A DNA stretch of 15,173 nt, taken from NCBI GenBank assembly GCA_021781095.1, contig JAJXXM010000260.1, forward strand, positions 1 through 15,173, written 5' to 3'. Position 1 is the first letter of the stretch. Every line of letters starts with the position of its first letter. Of this stretch, positions 1 through 8,097 are shown one piece after another. The position numbers and the translations under genes were made by a program. This DNA is from a bacterium (GTDB lineage: Bacteria > Eremiobacterota > Eremiobacteria > Baltobacterales > Baltobacteraceae). The notes under the pieces were generated by a model, which saw only the letters and a program-made list of their open reading frames with translations, made no database searches and was not told the origin of the DNA.

Positions 1-76
1 AACTCATGGCGGGCCTCGGCGCGAGCAGCGAGAGCGCAAGCCCGGTGAGGGCGGCGAACATCGTCAAACGTTTCAT
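1..76 (-). CDS. Partial gene, N-terminus of a secreted protein (signal peptide only)
   Basis: Only the first 25 codons are present; the rest lies beyond the left edge. The reading starts MKRLTMFAAL and continues with a leucine/alanine-rich hydrophobic core, which is the layout of a Sec signal peptide: two basic residues followed by a core of about 14 residues. The ATG is at 76-74 on the minus strand, about 35 bases after the stop of the WYL regulator gene, with a GAAGG about 10 bases upstream. It is therefore probably the last visible gene of the clpC-WYL transcription unit. The mature protein is not in the window, so no function can be given. Confidence 0.5.
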   Translation of the reverse strand, partial: MKRLTMFAALTGLALSLLAPRPAMS

Positions 77-111
77 CGACGCCTAGCCTTCGGCGCGGCG
101 AATAAATAACC

Positions 112-1095
112 TCATGTCGGCTCGCCTTCGTAGTGGCGAGCGATCTCGGCGAGCAAGCGACGCATCGCAAGCAGCGCGCTCGGCGGCCCGACCAGGCGCG
201 CCTCGCCCCCCCAGCCGAGCACCCAGCGCAGCAACTCGTCGAGATCGGCAACGCGTAGCCGCAGGTCCACGGCACCGTTCTCCGCTTCGAGAACGTCGCG
301 ATCGAGTCTCGACGAAGCGGCGACCGCCGCCTTTGCGATCCGCGGATCGAACCGAACGACGACCTCGTGCGCCGCATCGCCGGTCATAAGGCCGGAGATC
401 GAACTCGACATCCATTTTTCCATATCGAATTCGGCGGGGCGCTGGTACGTGCGCGCCGTTAATCGCGCCGATTCGACACCGTCGAGGGCGAAGGTTCGGC
501 GCGCGCGACGCATGCGGTCGTAGCCGACGCAGTAATAGCGGCCGCCGCCGACGATCAGGCCGTAGGGCTCGATATCGCGCGTGCTTCTTTTTCCATATCG
601 ATCGACGTATTCGATCGTTATGACGCGCCGATCGCGCTCGGCGGCGGCGATCGTTTCACGGACGCTCTCGGTTCGCTCGTCGAGTTGCGCGCGCGGCAAC
701 GGCATGCCGATCGAGAGCGAACTCGGCTCCGCTCCCTGCCCCTCTGCCGAACCGACGACCCGGCGCGCGAGGGTATCGACCGCCTCGCCGACCGATCCAC
801 CGAGCGACTTCGCTAACGAACGGAGCGCGACGAGCCCGAAGATCTCGCCGCGGTCGAGCTTGAGCGCGCGCAGCGAATAGCCGTCGACGAAGCGATAGAC
901 GCCGCGCGTGCGGTCGTAAAACCACGGAAAATTCGAATCCGCGAGCACGGAGAGATAACGACGCAAAGAGCGAGGGCTGGGCAGCGGACCGCCCTGCGCG
1001 ATCCGCTCGCGCAGGCCCTCAAACGAATGGCGCCCCTCGTCGAGCGCGCCGAGAAGACGCACGAGGAGCACCGACTTCGCATCGACTCGAGCCAC
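112..1095 (-). CDS. WYL-domain transcriptional regulator (HTH + WYL + WCX)
   Basis: A 327-residue DNA-binding regulator of the WYL (DeoR/PafC-like) class, cytoplasmic. Residues about 8-70 form a winged helix-turn-helix (RSLRRYLSVL recognition region). Residues about 145-215 hold the WYL domain, with RYYCVGYD (186-193) replacing the classical W-Y-L motif. Residues about 243-322 form a WCX-like C-terminal extension (RWVLGWGGEARLVGP). WYL domains are known as ligand-sensing modules, often for nucleic acids or nucleotides; the ligand here is unknown. The start is GTG at 1095, 18 bases after the clpC stop, without a convincing Shine-Dalgarno sequence, so translation is probably coupled to clpC. 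A GTG eight codons further in is possible. The domain call is firm; the regulon is not known. Confidence 0.88.
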   Translation of the reverse strand: MARVDAKSVLLVRLLGALDEGRHSFEGLRERIAQGGPLPSPRSLRRYLSVLADSNFPWFYDRTRGVYRFVDGYSLRALKLDRGEIFGLVALRSLAKSLGGSVGEAVDTLARRVVGSAEGQGAEPSSLSIGMPLPRAQLDERTESVRETIAAAERDRRVITIEYVDRYGKRSTRDIEPYGLIVGGGRYYCVGYDRMRRARRTFALDGVESARLTARTYQRPAEFDMEKWMSSSISGLMTGDAAHEVVVRFDPRIAKAAVAASSRLDRDVLEAENGAVDLRLRVADLDELLRWVLGWGGEARLVGPPSALLAMRRLLAEIARHYEGEPT

Positions 1096-1113
1096 CCTTG
1101 GTTGGGAAGCCGG

Positions 1114-3612
1114 CTATGCGTGCGCGGCTTCGGCCGGCGGTGCCGTCGGCGGTTCGACCGACGGAATCTTGCTGAAGCGTAATTTCTCCGCGTTTTCGGG
1201 ATCGACGTCGGCGAGAATCGTATCGCCGGCACCGAAATTCCCGCGAATCATCTCCTCGGCGAGTTCGTCTTCGACGAGTCGCTGAATCGCCCGACGGAGC
1301 GGACGCGCGCCGAACTGCGGATCCCAGCCCTTCTTCGCCAGCACCGCCTTCGCGGCTTCGGTAACGCGCAGATGCATATCTTGCGCTTTTACCTCGCGCA
1401 TGACTTTCTCGAGCTCGAGCCCAACGATCTCTTCGATCTGCTCGCGCGTGAGTTGGTGGAAAACGACGAGCTCGTCGATGCGATTGAGGAACTCGGGGCG
1501 GAACGATTGCTTGACTTCTTCAAGCACCTTGGCCTTCATGCGCTCGTACGCCTTGGTGCCTTCGTCGGCATCGAGCTTCTGCGGGCGGAAACCGATATCG
1601 GTGGTGGTCTGCATTCCCGTCGCACCGATATTGCTGGTCATAATGACGACGGCATTTTTGAAGTCGACCTGTCGCCCTTGGCTGTCGGTGAGCCGCCCGT
1701 CGTCGAGCATCTGTAACAGCAGGTTGAAGACATCCGGGTGGGCCTTTTCGATTTCATCGAGCAGCACGACGGCGTACGGCCGACGACGCACGGCTTCGGT
1801 GAGTTGACCGCCCTCTTCGTATCCGACGTATCCCGGAGGCGCTCCAACCAACCGCGAGACCGAATATTTCTCCATGTACTCCGACATATCGATACGAATC
1901 ATCGATTCTTCGTCGTCGAAGAGAAACTCGGCGAGGCTGCGCGCAACCTCGGTCTTACCGACGCCGGTGGGGCCGAGGAAGATGAACGAACCGATCGGTC
2001 GATTCGGGTTCTTCAGGCCGGCGCGCGAGCGACGGATCGCACGCGTGATCACCTCGATCGCTTCGTCCTGACCGACGATGCGTTTGTGAAGCGATTCCTT
2101 CATCTCGAGGAGCTTCTGCGTTTCGGCCTGAGCGAGCCGGCTGACCGGAATCTTCGTCCACGACGAAACGATGTGCGCGATATCGGCTTCGGTAACTTCG
2201 AGTTTGCCTTCGCTCGCGGCGCGCGCCTCTTTCCAATCGTGTTCGAGCTTCCCGCGTTCGAGCCGCATGCGCTCTTCTTGTTCCCGTAGCGCCGTCGCGC
2301 GATCGAACTCGTGCGCCTTTACCGCGCTCTCGCGTTCGGCAACGACGTTGCGAATCTGCGTGTCGAGTTCGCGCAATTCGCGCGGCGGCAACGTCGCCTG
2401 CAAACGCACGCGCGAGCCGGCTTCGTCGATGAGATCGACCGCCTTATCGGGCAAGAAGCGATCCGTGACGTAGCGATCCGAGAGTTTTGCCGCCGCGACC
2501 AGCGCATCGTCGGTGATCCGCACTTTGTGGTGCTGTTCGTAGCGTTCGCGAAGCCCCTTGAGGATCTCGACGGTTTCGTCGAGACTCGGCTCGCCGACCA
2601 TGACCGGTTGGAAACGGCGTTCGAGCGCGCTGTCCTTTTCGATATATTTGCGGAACTCGTTGAGCGTGGTCGCGCCGATGCACTGCAATTCACCGCGAGC
2701 GAGCGCGGGTTTGATGATGTTGCTCGCGTCGATCGCGCCTTCGGCGGCGCCGGCGCCGACGAGGGTGTGCAGTTCGTCGATGAAGAGGATGATCTCGCCC
2801 GCGGCGTTGCGGATTTCGTCCATCACGCGCTTCATGCGTTCTTCGAACTCACCGCGATATTTCGTTCCTGCGACGAGCCCCGCCAAATCAAGCGTGATGA
2901 CGCGCTTGTCACGCAGCGGTTCGGGGATCTCGCCCGAGATCACGCGCTGCGCGAGCCCCTCGGCGATGGCGGTCTTGCCGACGCCGGGTTCGCCGATGAG
3001 TGCGGGATTATTCTTCGTGCGTCGCGAGAGAATTTGAATGACGCGTTCGATCTCGTTCGCGCGCCCGATCACCGGATCGAGTTTGCGATCCCGCGCGAGC
3101 TGCGTCAGGTCGCGCCCGTAGGTATCGAGCGTCGGCGTCTTGCTCTTGCCCTTCGGAACCGGCGTCTGCCCCTCGCTGCCGAGTAACGAGGTGGTCTGCA
3201 CGCGCACCTTCGCCGGGTCGACGCCGAGATTGGCGAGCACGCGCGCGGCGACCCCTTCGCCCTCGCGGATAAGCCCGAGTAAGAGATGCTCGGTACCGAT
3301 GTAATTGTGATTGAGTTGGCGCGCTTCTTCAAACGCAAGTTCGATGACGCGCTTCGCCCGCGGCGTGAAGACCATTTCTTGCTGCATCGACTGGCCGCCG
3401 CGCCCGACGATCGCTTCGACTTCCTGGCGAACCTTCGCCAAGTTGACGCCGAGCGACTCGAGAACTTTCGCCGCGAGGCTCTCGCCCTCGGAGATGATGC
3501 CGAGCAGAATGTGCTCCGTACCGATATAATTATTCCCGAGACGCTGCGCCTCTTCTTGAGCTAAAACGATACTCCGGCGCGCCCGCTCGGTGAACGGTTC
3601 CCACATCGACAT
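1114..3612 (-). CDS. clpC: ClpC, AAA+ unfoldase subunit of the Clp protease
   Basis: An 832-residue ATP-dependent unfoldase that feeds substrates to ClpP in the cytoplasm. Domains in order: two Clp_N repeats (about 5-70 and 80-145); the first AAA+ module with Walker A GEPGVGKT (207-214) and Walker B IILFIDE (274-280); a UVR-like coiled middle segment (about 425-465); the second AAA+ module with Walker A GPTGVGKT (547-554) and Walker B VVLLDE (615-620); and the C-terminal Clp D2-small domain (about 720-812). The loop containing IGF (673-675) is the tripeptide that docks to ClpP, and the short UVR-type middle region separates ClpC from ClpB. Length and all catalytic motifs are normal. The ATG at 3612 is preceded by AGGAG with a 10-base spacer. 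No ctsR, mcsA or mcsB neighbour is visible, so the Firmicutes-type control circuit is absent locally. Confidence 0.97.
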   Translation of the reverse strand: MSMWEPFTERARRSIVLAQEEAQRLGNNYIGTEHILLGIISEGESLAAKVLESLGVNLAKVRQEVEAIVGRGGQSMQQEMVFTPRAKRVIELAFEEARQLNHNYIGTEHLLLGLIREGEGVAARVLANLGVDPAKVRVQTTSLLGSEGQTPVPKGKSKTPTLDTYGRDLTQLARDRKLDPVIGRANEIERVIQILSRRTKNNPALIGEPGVGKTAIAEGLAQRVISGEIPEPLRDKRVITLDLAGLVAGTKYRGEFEERMKRVMDEIRNAAGEIILFIDELHTLVGAGAAEGAIDASNIIKPALARGELQCIGATTLNEFRKYIEKDSALERRFQPVMVGEPSLDETVEILKGLRERYEQHHKVRITDDALVAAAKLSDRYVTDRFLPDKAVDLIDEAGSRVRLQATLPPRELRELDTQIRNVVAERESAVKAHEFDRATALREQEERMRLERGKLEHDWKEARAASEGKLEVTEADIAHIVSSWTKIPVSRLAQAETQKLLEMKESLHKRIVGQDEAIEVITRAIRRSRAGLKNPNRPIGSFIFLGPTGVGKTEVARSLAEFLFDDEESMIRIDMSEYMEKYSVSRLVGAPPGYVGYEEGGQLTEAVRRRPYAVVLLDEIEKAHPDVFNLLLQMLDDGRLTDSQGRQVDFKNAVVIMTSNIGATGMQTTTDIGFRPQKLDADEGTKAYERMKAKVLEEVKQSFRPEFLNRIDELVVFHQLTREQIEEIVGLELEKVMREVKAQDMHLRVTEAAKAVLAKKGWDPQFGARPLRRAIQRLVEDELAEEMIRGNFGAGDTILADVDPENAEKLRFSKIPSVEPPTAPPAEAAHA

Positions 3613-3622
3613 CTTTACTCGT

Positions 3623-3627
3623 CTCCT
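3623..3627 (-). promoter_or_regulatory. Shine-Dalgarno site of clpC
   Basis: The minus strand reads AGGAG within a purine-rich run, 10 bases before the ATG at 3612. A second in-frame ATG lies two codons in (3606) at a poorer distance, so the first ATG is preferred. Confidence 0.6.
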
Positions 3628-3650
3628 CTTACTCTCTCCAACCGTAGAAC

Positions 3651-3666
3651 GCGAACAAAGGTTCGC
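3651..3666. promoter_or_regulatory. Inverted repeat GCGAAC-N4-GTTCGC ahead of clpC (possible LexA-type operator)
   Basis: A perfect 6-base inverted repeat with a 4-base spacer (AAAG on the plus strand) lies between the stop of the upstream barrel-like gene and the clpC start. Its core, CGAAC-N4-GTTCG, has the arm sequence and spacing of the Gram-positive type SOS box (GAAC-N4-GTTC). The spacer does not fit the full consensus. As RNA it could also fold into a small hairpin with a 4-base loop, but no T-run follows on the minus strand, so it is a poor terminator. The operator role is inferred. Confidence 0.3.
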
Positions 3667-3669
3667 CCG

Positions 3670-4125
3670 TTACAGCCCAAAGCGCAGGCCGACGAACCCG
3701 ATCGTACTGCCGCCGTCCCTCGATGCCTGGTAGAGCCGGATCTCCAGGGAGGTGAACGGCGCGATCGACTTGCCTGCAAAAACGGTGAAGACCGGCCCCA
3801 TGGTACGGGTCGTGCCGATCGTTCCGATCCCGACTCCGCCGCCGACATACGCCCCGCCGAAGCCGCCGCCGGTGAAGCCGCGCATCTCCGCGGTTAGGGC
3901 GAAGCCCCCATTCTTGGTGACCGGCACGGCGAGGCTTGCCTGAAAATCGATCGGCAGCAGCGGAATCGAGGGGCCGCTGCTGAGTATCGCCATCCCGCCG
4001 GTCGAGCTCGGTTGGCTCGTTACCGCCACGCCGACCGCGGCAGAGGCACCCGCGAGCGCTACCCCGGGGGCGAGCGCAAGGAGGAAGGTGATGGTTGAGA
4101 GCAATCCAGTACGACGCATCGACAC
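3670..4125 (-). CDS. Exported glycine-rich protein, possibly a small outer-membrane beta-barrel
   Basis: A 151-residue protein with a clear Sec signal peptide: an MSMRR basic start, then a hydrophobic core ending near APGVALA, with probable cleavage after about residue 25. The mature part alternates hydrophobic and polar residues with many glycines (GGGFGGAYVGGGVGIG) and ends in VGLRFGL. That pattern resembles amphipathic beta strands and an outer-membrane terminal strand, but at about 125 mature residues it would be a small barrel. I do not recognise the family. The start is a GTG at 4125 with AGGG 7 bases upstream; an ATG two codons later (4119) is the alternative. It lies 57 bases upstream of clpC on the same strand and diverges from the DUF59 gene. 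It could also be a soluble periplasmic beta-rich protein. Confidence 0.65.
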   Translation of the reverse strand: MSMRRTGLLSTITFLLALAPGVALAGASAAVGVAVTSQPSSTGGMAILSSGPSIPLLPIDFQASLAVPVTKNGGFALTAEMRGFTGGGFGGAYVGGGVGIGTIGTTRTMGPVFTVFAGKSIAPFTSLEIRLYQASRDGGSTIGFVGLRFGL

Positions 4126-4196
4126 ATCGGCACCCTACGGCGCCTGGGTTCCGAAAGCCTATCGGTGCGTTTGTAAAGTAGAAAGAGTAGAGCCCT

Positions 4197-4508
4197 ATGC
4201 CAACCGTCGACCAAGTTCGCGAAGCACTCGCGGAGGTCAAGGATCCCGAACTCAATCTCGGGATCATCGAATTAGGATTGCTCTACGATGTCAGCGTCGC
4301 GGGCGCGAACGGCGAGCACGTCACCGTGACGATGACGCTTACCTCACCGATGTGCCCGGTCGGTCCGCTCTTCAAACAGTCGGTCGAAGATCGCGCGAAG
4401 GCGGTCGAGGGCGTTGAGAGCGTGAAGGTGGAGATCACGTTCTCGCCTCCCTGGGATCCCAAAACGATGGCCAGCGACGATGTGAAGGTCGCCCTTGGCA
4501 TTTGGTAA
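4197..4508 (+). CDS. DUF59/MIP18 family protein (SufT/PaaD-like Fe-S assembly factor)
   Basis: A 103-residue cytoplasmic protein of the DUF59 fold, the family behind SufT, PaaD and eukaryotic MIP18, which help deliver iron-sulfur clusters to target enzymes. Visible hallmarks are DPEL at 16-19, the beta-strand pair with VTVTMTLTSPMCP (43-54) carrying the conserved cysteine C53, and the terminal PPWDP (84-88). Length is typical for a stand-alone member. The ATG is preceded only by a loose purine-rich stretch (AAAGAGTAGAG). No suf or isc genes are in the window, so its client is unknown. Its last 14 bases overlap the start of the LuxR-type regulator, which suggests translational coupling. The family call is firm; the exact role is not. 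Confidence 0.9.
   Translation: MPTVDQVREALAEVKDPELNLGIIELGLLYDVSVAGANGEHVTVTMTLTSPMCPVGPLFKQSVEDRAKAVEGVESVKVEITFSPPWDPKTMASDDVKVALGIW
4484..4488 (+). promoter_or_regulatory. Shine-Dalgarno site that fixes the TTG start of the LuxR-type regulator
   Basis: GAAGG ends 6 bases before the TTG at 4495, inside the 3' end of the DUF59 gene. No other ATG or GTG in that frame lies before the Walker A motif, so this site decides the start. Confidence 0.55.
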
Positions 4509-7038
4509 ACGCGACGCGATAACCGGTGCGACGAAAGGGCGCGCTGCGATCGCGGTCGGGGCGGCGCTCCGCTTTCGCATCGCCCGCATCCAGGCGGGCG
4601 CCGGCTGGGGGAAGAGCACTGCGGCGCGCTCGGCGTGTATCGGGCGCCCCGTTCGCTGGATCGAAGTACGCGACGCCCCGGCCGAAAGCGGGGCGCTCGC
4701 TTTTTTGCTCGCCGACGCCTTCTCGCTCTCGCGTGCCGCGCTCGCCAAACTGCTCAAGGAAGCGCGCAACGACGAAGAGGTCCGGGCGCTCGTCGACTGG
4801 TTCTGCGCCCATCGCCTCGACCTTGAGCCGTTGCTCGCAATCGACGACCTGCATCTACTCGTCGACGACCATCTCTCGATGGCGCTGCTCGCAGCGCTGA
4901 TCGAACGGCTCCACGAAGCACGGTGGCTGCTCATCTCGCGCCGCGCCCTCCCGCTGCCCTGGGGCGATTGGCTGGCGACCGGCGATGCCTCGTTAGCGGT
5001 CGTCGCCGACGATCTCGCGCTCGAGCCCACCGAAGCGCGCGCGCTGCTGACGCAGCAAGCACCGCATCTCGACGAAGGCGCGCTGCGAGCGGCGCTCGCG
5101 CTCGCCGACGGCTGGCCGATCGTCTTGCGCTTCGCCCAGCGCGCCGCCGAGCGCGCCGGCGATCTCATCGCGCTGCAGGCCATGACCCGCGAAATGGCCT
5201 TCACCTATCTCGCCGAGCAGTTCACCAGCGAATCTCCGCGAGAGCGACGAGAGCTCGCGTTGATCGCCGCCTTTGCCCGATGGATCGACGCGAATCTCCT
5301 CGAGCGCTGCGGAATCGCGGACCCCTATGCGGCGATGCGTTGGCTTCGCGAATCCGCCTTTCCGATTCACGATGCGCCGACGCGCATCAGTCTCCACGAT
5401 CTCGCCACCGAGGCGATCGTGCGTTCGGCGACGCCGCAGGAGCGCAGCGATATTCTCTCGCGCCTTATCTCGGCGCTTGCGGAGTGCGAGCGCGCCGGCG
5501 AAGCACTCGATCTCGCGCGCACCTACGCGCCCGATCGTATCGACGCGTTGCTGGCAAAGGAGGGATTCGGCCTCCTCGATGCGGGGCGCTGGGAGAGCGT
5601 CGAGCAGGCACTGCACGCCGTCTCGCTCGATCGGCGCCGCGCCGACCCAATGCTTTTGGGGGTGCGGGCCGCACTGGAGGCCTTTCACGGCAACGTCGAT
5701 CGCGCCGAGAAACTCTACCTCGCGGCGATTCGTGCCTGCAGCGAGCCGGAGCTCCATTCTGCGCTCTCGCGCCGCTTAAGTTTGCTCTACATCAATCTCG
5801 CACGGCCGGAGGCGCTCGCGGTGATCTCTCCCGCCGTCGACGAAGGCAACGCGATGAGTCGCGCCGACGCGCGCAGCATCCACGCGCTCGCGTTGGTCGT
5901 CACCGGAAATACCGAGGAAGCGTGGCGTGAGGTCCGCACCGCACTCGACGACGTGAGCGTCGAGGGCGAGGAGGCGCTCGTCGCCCGCGTTTCGATGCGC
6001 GCGGCCTGGGTGGCGTTTCACTGCGACCTTCCCACCGACGCCGAACGCATTGCGATGCGCGCCCTGGAACTCGCTCGACGGCTCGGCGACGACGCCCTCC
6101 AGGCCCATCTCTACAGCATACTCGGTTCGATTTCGGTAACTTTTCACGACGATCTTTCGAACGCATATCAATACGCCTCCGAGATGGAAGCGTGCGCCGA
6201 GCGAGACGGCAACGCGCCGTTGCGCGCGCACGCCCAGCGCCTGTGCTACGCGATTGCGATCGAATGCGGGAAGCAGGAGCGAGCGGAGCAGGCCGCGCTG
6301 CGCATCGAGCCCGGCGGGCAGATCTATCGCAACGATTTCTTTTATGCTTTCGCGACGGCGACCCGCTTGGGTTGGGACGGACATTTTTCCGAGGCCGCTC
6401 GGCGGCTCGCGTCGTGCATCGGCGACGTTCACAACGAGTCGGAGGCGCGCGCGCTCGTCGCCACCACCGCGATGTTTCACGCGTTCGCCGGCGATCGCGA
6501 TGCCGCGGTCGCAGCGATCGACCGCGCGAAAGGCGCGCCTCCGCAGAGCAACGCGATCGATCGCAACTTTGAGATCGTCGCGCGGACGCACCTCGCCATC
6601 GCCGAGATTTTCGCCGGGCGACCGAGCCTAGCGGTGCGCCATCTTCCGCAGCGCGTCACCCGGGCTTGGGATCGCGCGCTCTGCGACGCCGCCCGCGAGA
6701 TCGCACTCGCCTCCCCCGCGCACGCCGAGAACGACCGCCGGGCGGCGCTCGCGAAGCTCGAAGGAGCGGGCCGATATGGATTCGCCCGCTTGCTGCGTGC
6801 GGCGGTCGCCTCGCTCAAGCGAACCGCATCGAAAGAGCCGGGAGTTCTCGCGCTCACCGAGGCGGAGATCGAAATCGTGCGCGCGCTCGACCGCGGGCTC
6901 GCGCCGAAACGCATCGCCGAGCTATCGGGGCGCAGCGTGGCGACGGTTCGCGCCCACCTCCGCTCCATCTTCCGCAAGCTCGATGCCTCCAATCGCATCG
7001 AAGCGCTCGCGACCGCGAAGCGAGAGGGGTATCTCTAG
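4495..7038 (+). CDS. MalT-like LuxR-family regulator with N-terminal STAND/AAA ATPase
   Basis: An 847-residue signal-transduction ATPase and DNA-binding regulator, probably cytoplasmic. The N-terminus carries a P-loop, GAGWGKST (35-42), and Walker B LLAIDDLH (113-120), as in MalT-type STAND proteins. A long alanine-rich, all-helical middle (about 320-770) looks like TPR-type repeats (for example YTLAAIRACS-like and ALELARRLGDDALQAHL segments), which in this class form the ligand or peptide sensor. The C-terminus (787-847) is a LuxR helix-turn-helix, with LTEAEIEIVRALDRG, a recognition stretch GRSVATVRAHLRSIFRKL, and the terminal region NRIEALATAKREGYL. The TTG start overlaps the DUF59 gene by 14 bases and has GAAGG at 6 bases. 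The gene is followed by the 20-codon micro-ORF and the HD-GYP gene. The inducer and targets are not known. Confidence 0.9.
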   Translation: MAFGKRDAITGATKGRAAIAVGAALRFRIARIQAGAGWGKSTAARSACIGRPVRWIEVRDAPAESGALAFLLADAFSLSRAALAKLLKEARNDEEVRALVDWFCAHRLDLEPLLAIDDLHLLVDDHLSMALLAALIERLHEARWLLISRRALPLPWGDWLATGDASLAVVADDLALEPTEARALLTQQAPHLDEGALRAALALADGWPIVLRFAQRAAERAGDLIALQAMTREMAFTYLAEQFTSESPRERRELALIAAFARWIDANLLERCGIADPYAAMRWLRESAFPIHDAPTRISLHDLATEAIVRSATPQERSDILSRLISALAECERAGEALDLARTYAPDRIDALLAKEGFGLLDAGRWESVEQALHAVSLDRRRADPMLLGVRAALEAFHGNVDRAEKLYLAAIRACSEPELHSALSRRLSLLYINLARPEALAVISPAVDEGNAMSRADARSIHALALVVTGNTEEAWREVRTALDDVSVEGEEALVARVSMRAAWVAFHCDLPTDAERIAMRALELARRLGDDALQAHLYSILGSISVTFHDDLSNAYQYASEMEACAERDGNAPLRAHAQRLCYAIAIECGKQERAEQAALRIEPGGQIYRNDFFYAFATATRLGWDGHFSEAARRLASCIGDVHNESEARALVATTAMFHAFAGDRDAAVAAIDRAKGAPPQSNAIDRNFEIVARTHLAIAEIFAGRPSLAVRHLPQRVTRAWDRALCDAAREIALASPAHAENDRRAALAKLEGAGRYGFARLLRAAVASLKRTASKEPGVLALTEAEIEIVRALDRGLAPKRIAELSGRSVATVRAHLRSIFRKLDASNRIEALATAKREGYL

Positions 7039-7146
7039 CGCTTCGGTCCTTCGCAACGTTCTACCTAATTTGAACTATATACGCGCTCGGCGCGCTCCCC
7101 TAGCATGAAGTTGATCCTTCCTCACCCCATGCTTAAGGAGACCCTC
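7039..7146 (+). promoter_or_regulatory. AT-richer spacer and possible promoter region before the micro-ORF/HD-GYP genes
   Basis: The 108 bases after the LuxR-type regulator contain an AT-rich patch (7060-7081, ending in TATATA at 7076-7081) in an otherwise GC-rich setting. No good -35 element sits 17 bases upstream, so a promoter is only suggested. Two in-frame ATGs (7105, 7129) precede the micro-ORF start but lack Shine-Dalgarno sites. Confidence 0.25.
7135..7140 (+). promoter_or_regulatory. Near-perfect Shine-Dalgarno site of the 20-codon micro-ORF
   Basis: AAGGAG ends 6 bases before the ATG at 7147. It is among the best ribosome binding sites in the window, much better than those of fabI, the carboxyltransferase or the HD-GYP gene. 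It is the main evidence that the micro-ORF is translated. Confidence 0.7.
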
Positions 7147-7209
7147 ATGACCACTGCCATCGTTATCGCCGTCATCGTCGCCGCGATCTATCCGCCCACC
7201 GTCGGCTAA
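7147..7209 (+). CDS. Micro-ORF: 20-residue hydrophobic peptide
   Basis: ATG to TAA encodes 20 residues: MTT, a hydrophobic core AIVIAVIVAAI, and the tail YPPTVG. AAGGAG lies 6 bases upstream. Two in-frame ATGs further upstream (7129, 7105) would give 26 or 34 residues and add a lysine-containing N-terminus, but neither has a ribosome site. The stop is 15 bases before the ATG of the HD-GYP gene, whose own ribosome site is weak, so the micro-ORF may act as a translational leader. It could also be a single-pass membrane microprotein or the precursor of a secreted signal peptide sensed by the upstream TPR-like regulator. I recognise no family. Translation is likely; function is unknown. Confidence 0.55.
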   Translation: MTTAIVIAVIVAAIYPPTVG

Positions 7210-7224
7210 GCCAGGCGCACGAAC

Positions 7225-8097
7225 ATGCTCGCCCATCGCCCGCCCGTCCTTCAGGAGCGCCACCCGGACCTCAATGCTGCCTTCCACGAATTGGGGGAGC
7301 GCGTTAAGGGTGTTGCGCGCGATGGAAACGATGCTCGCATCCTCTCGTGGGTGGCGCGCGAAGCGCACGCCGCCTCGCGCCCGGATATCACGCACCTACT
7401 CGATGCAGCGATCTCCGACTATCTCCACGGAGTCGCTCCGCACGGGCGCTCGCTCGTCAGTCGTCGGCTCGATCGGCTGCGTAGTACCGTCGACGCGCAG
7501 CTACAAGAGATCGAAGCGCGTCGTCCTTCCTCCGAGAGCACGTATATCGATGGAATCGTCGCCGCGATTGCGGTGGTGAATCCGGAACTCTCGGCGCATT
7601 TACAATCCGTCGGATCGCTTTCGATGCGCATCGCCCTCGCGATGGGATGCACGAGCGATCTCGCTCGCGACTGCGCGAACGTCGGTCGCCTTCACGATAT
7701 CGGGAAGCTCCGCTTGCCGAAAAACATTCTCGACGGTACCGTGCTACCCCCCCAGAAGCACGGTATCGTCGAGAATCACGTCCGCGATAGCCGGGAGATC
7801 GTTGCGCGAGACGCTCTCCTGGCGCGGTACGGTTTTGCCGTCCATTCGCATCACGAACGCGTCGACGGATCCGGGTATCCGGGTCGCCTCATCGGACACG
7901 AGATTCCGTTTGAGGCTCGCGTCGTTGCCGTCGCCGATGTCTTTCACGCGATGACTTCCGTGCGCTCCTACGCACCGACCTATGAAGCCGCCGAAGTGCT
8001 GACCTATCTCGAAGCGCAGCGCGGCAAACTCTTCGACTCCGATGTCGTCGATGCGCTTCGCGTCTCGCTCGGCGCCAGAAAATGTGCGGCCGCATGA
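7225..8097 (+). CDS. HD-GYP domain protein (probable cyclic-di-GMP phosphodiesterase)
   Basis: A 290-residue protein. Residues about 1-110 are helical and unrecognised. Residues about 115-285 form an HD-GYP domain, with an early metal-binding histidine in LSAHLQSVGSLSMRIA, the HD pair H157-D158 in LHDIGKLRLP, the H207-S-H209-H210 cluster, and the signature HHERVDGSGYP (209-219) followed by AVADVFHAMTSVRSY. These are the metal and substrate residues of enzymes that hydrolyse c-di-GMP to pGpG or GMP, so it is likely active. No transmembrane segment is seen, so it is cytosolic. The ATG at 7225 has only AGG at 10 bases and probably depends on the micro-ORF ending 15 bases before. The stop overlaps the next gene in ATGA. 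The domain call is firm; the sensory role of the N-terminus is unknown. Confidence 0.9.
   Translation: MLAHRPPVLQERHPDLNAAFHELGERVKGVARDGNDARILSWVAREAHAASRPDITHLLDAAISDYLHGVAPHGRSLVSRRLDRLRSTVDAQLQEIEARRPSSESTYIDGIVAAIAVVNPELSAHLQSVGSLSMRIALAMGCTSDLARDCANVGRLHDIGKLRLPKNILDGTVLPPQKHGIVENHVRDSREIVARDALLARYGFAVHSHHERVDGSGYPGRLIGHEIPFEARVVAVADVFHAMTSVRSYAPTYEAAEVLTYLEAQRGKLFDSDVVDALRVSLGARKCAAA

Noticed and set aside
2311..3186. Long open frame on the plus strand opposite clpC (291 codons)
   Set aside because: clpC is unmistakable on the other strand. The mirror frame has no domain logic and arises from GC-rich codon bias.
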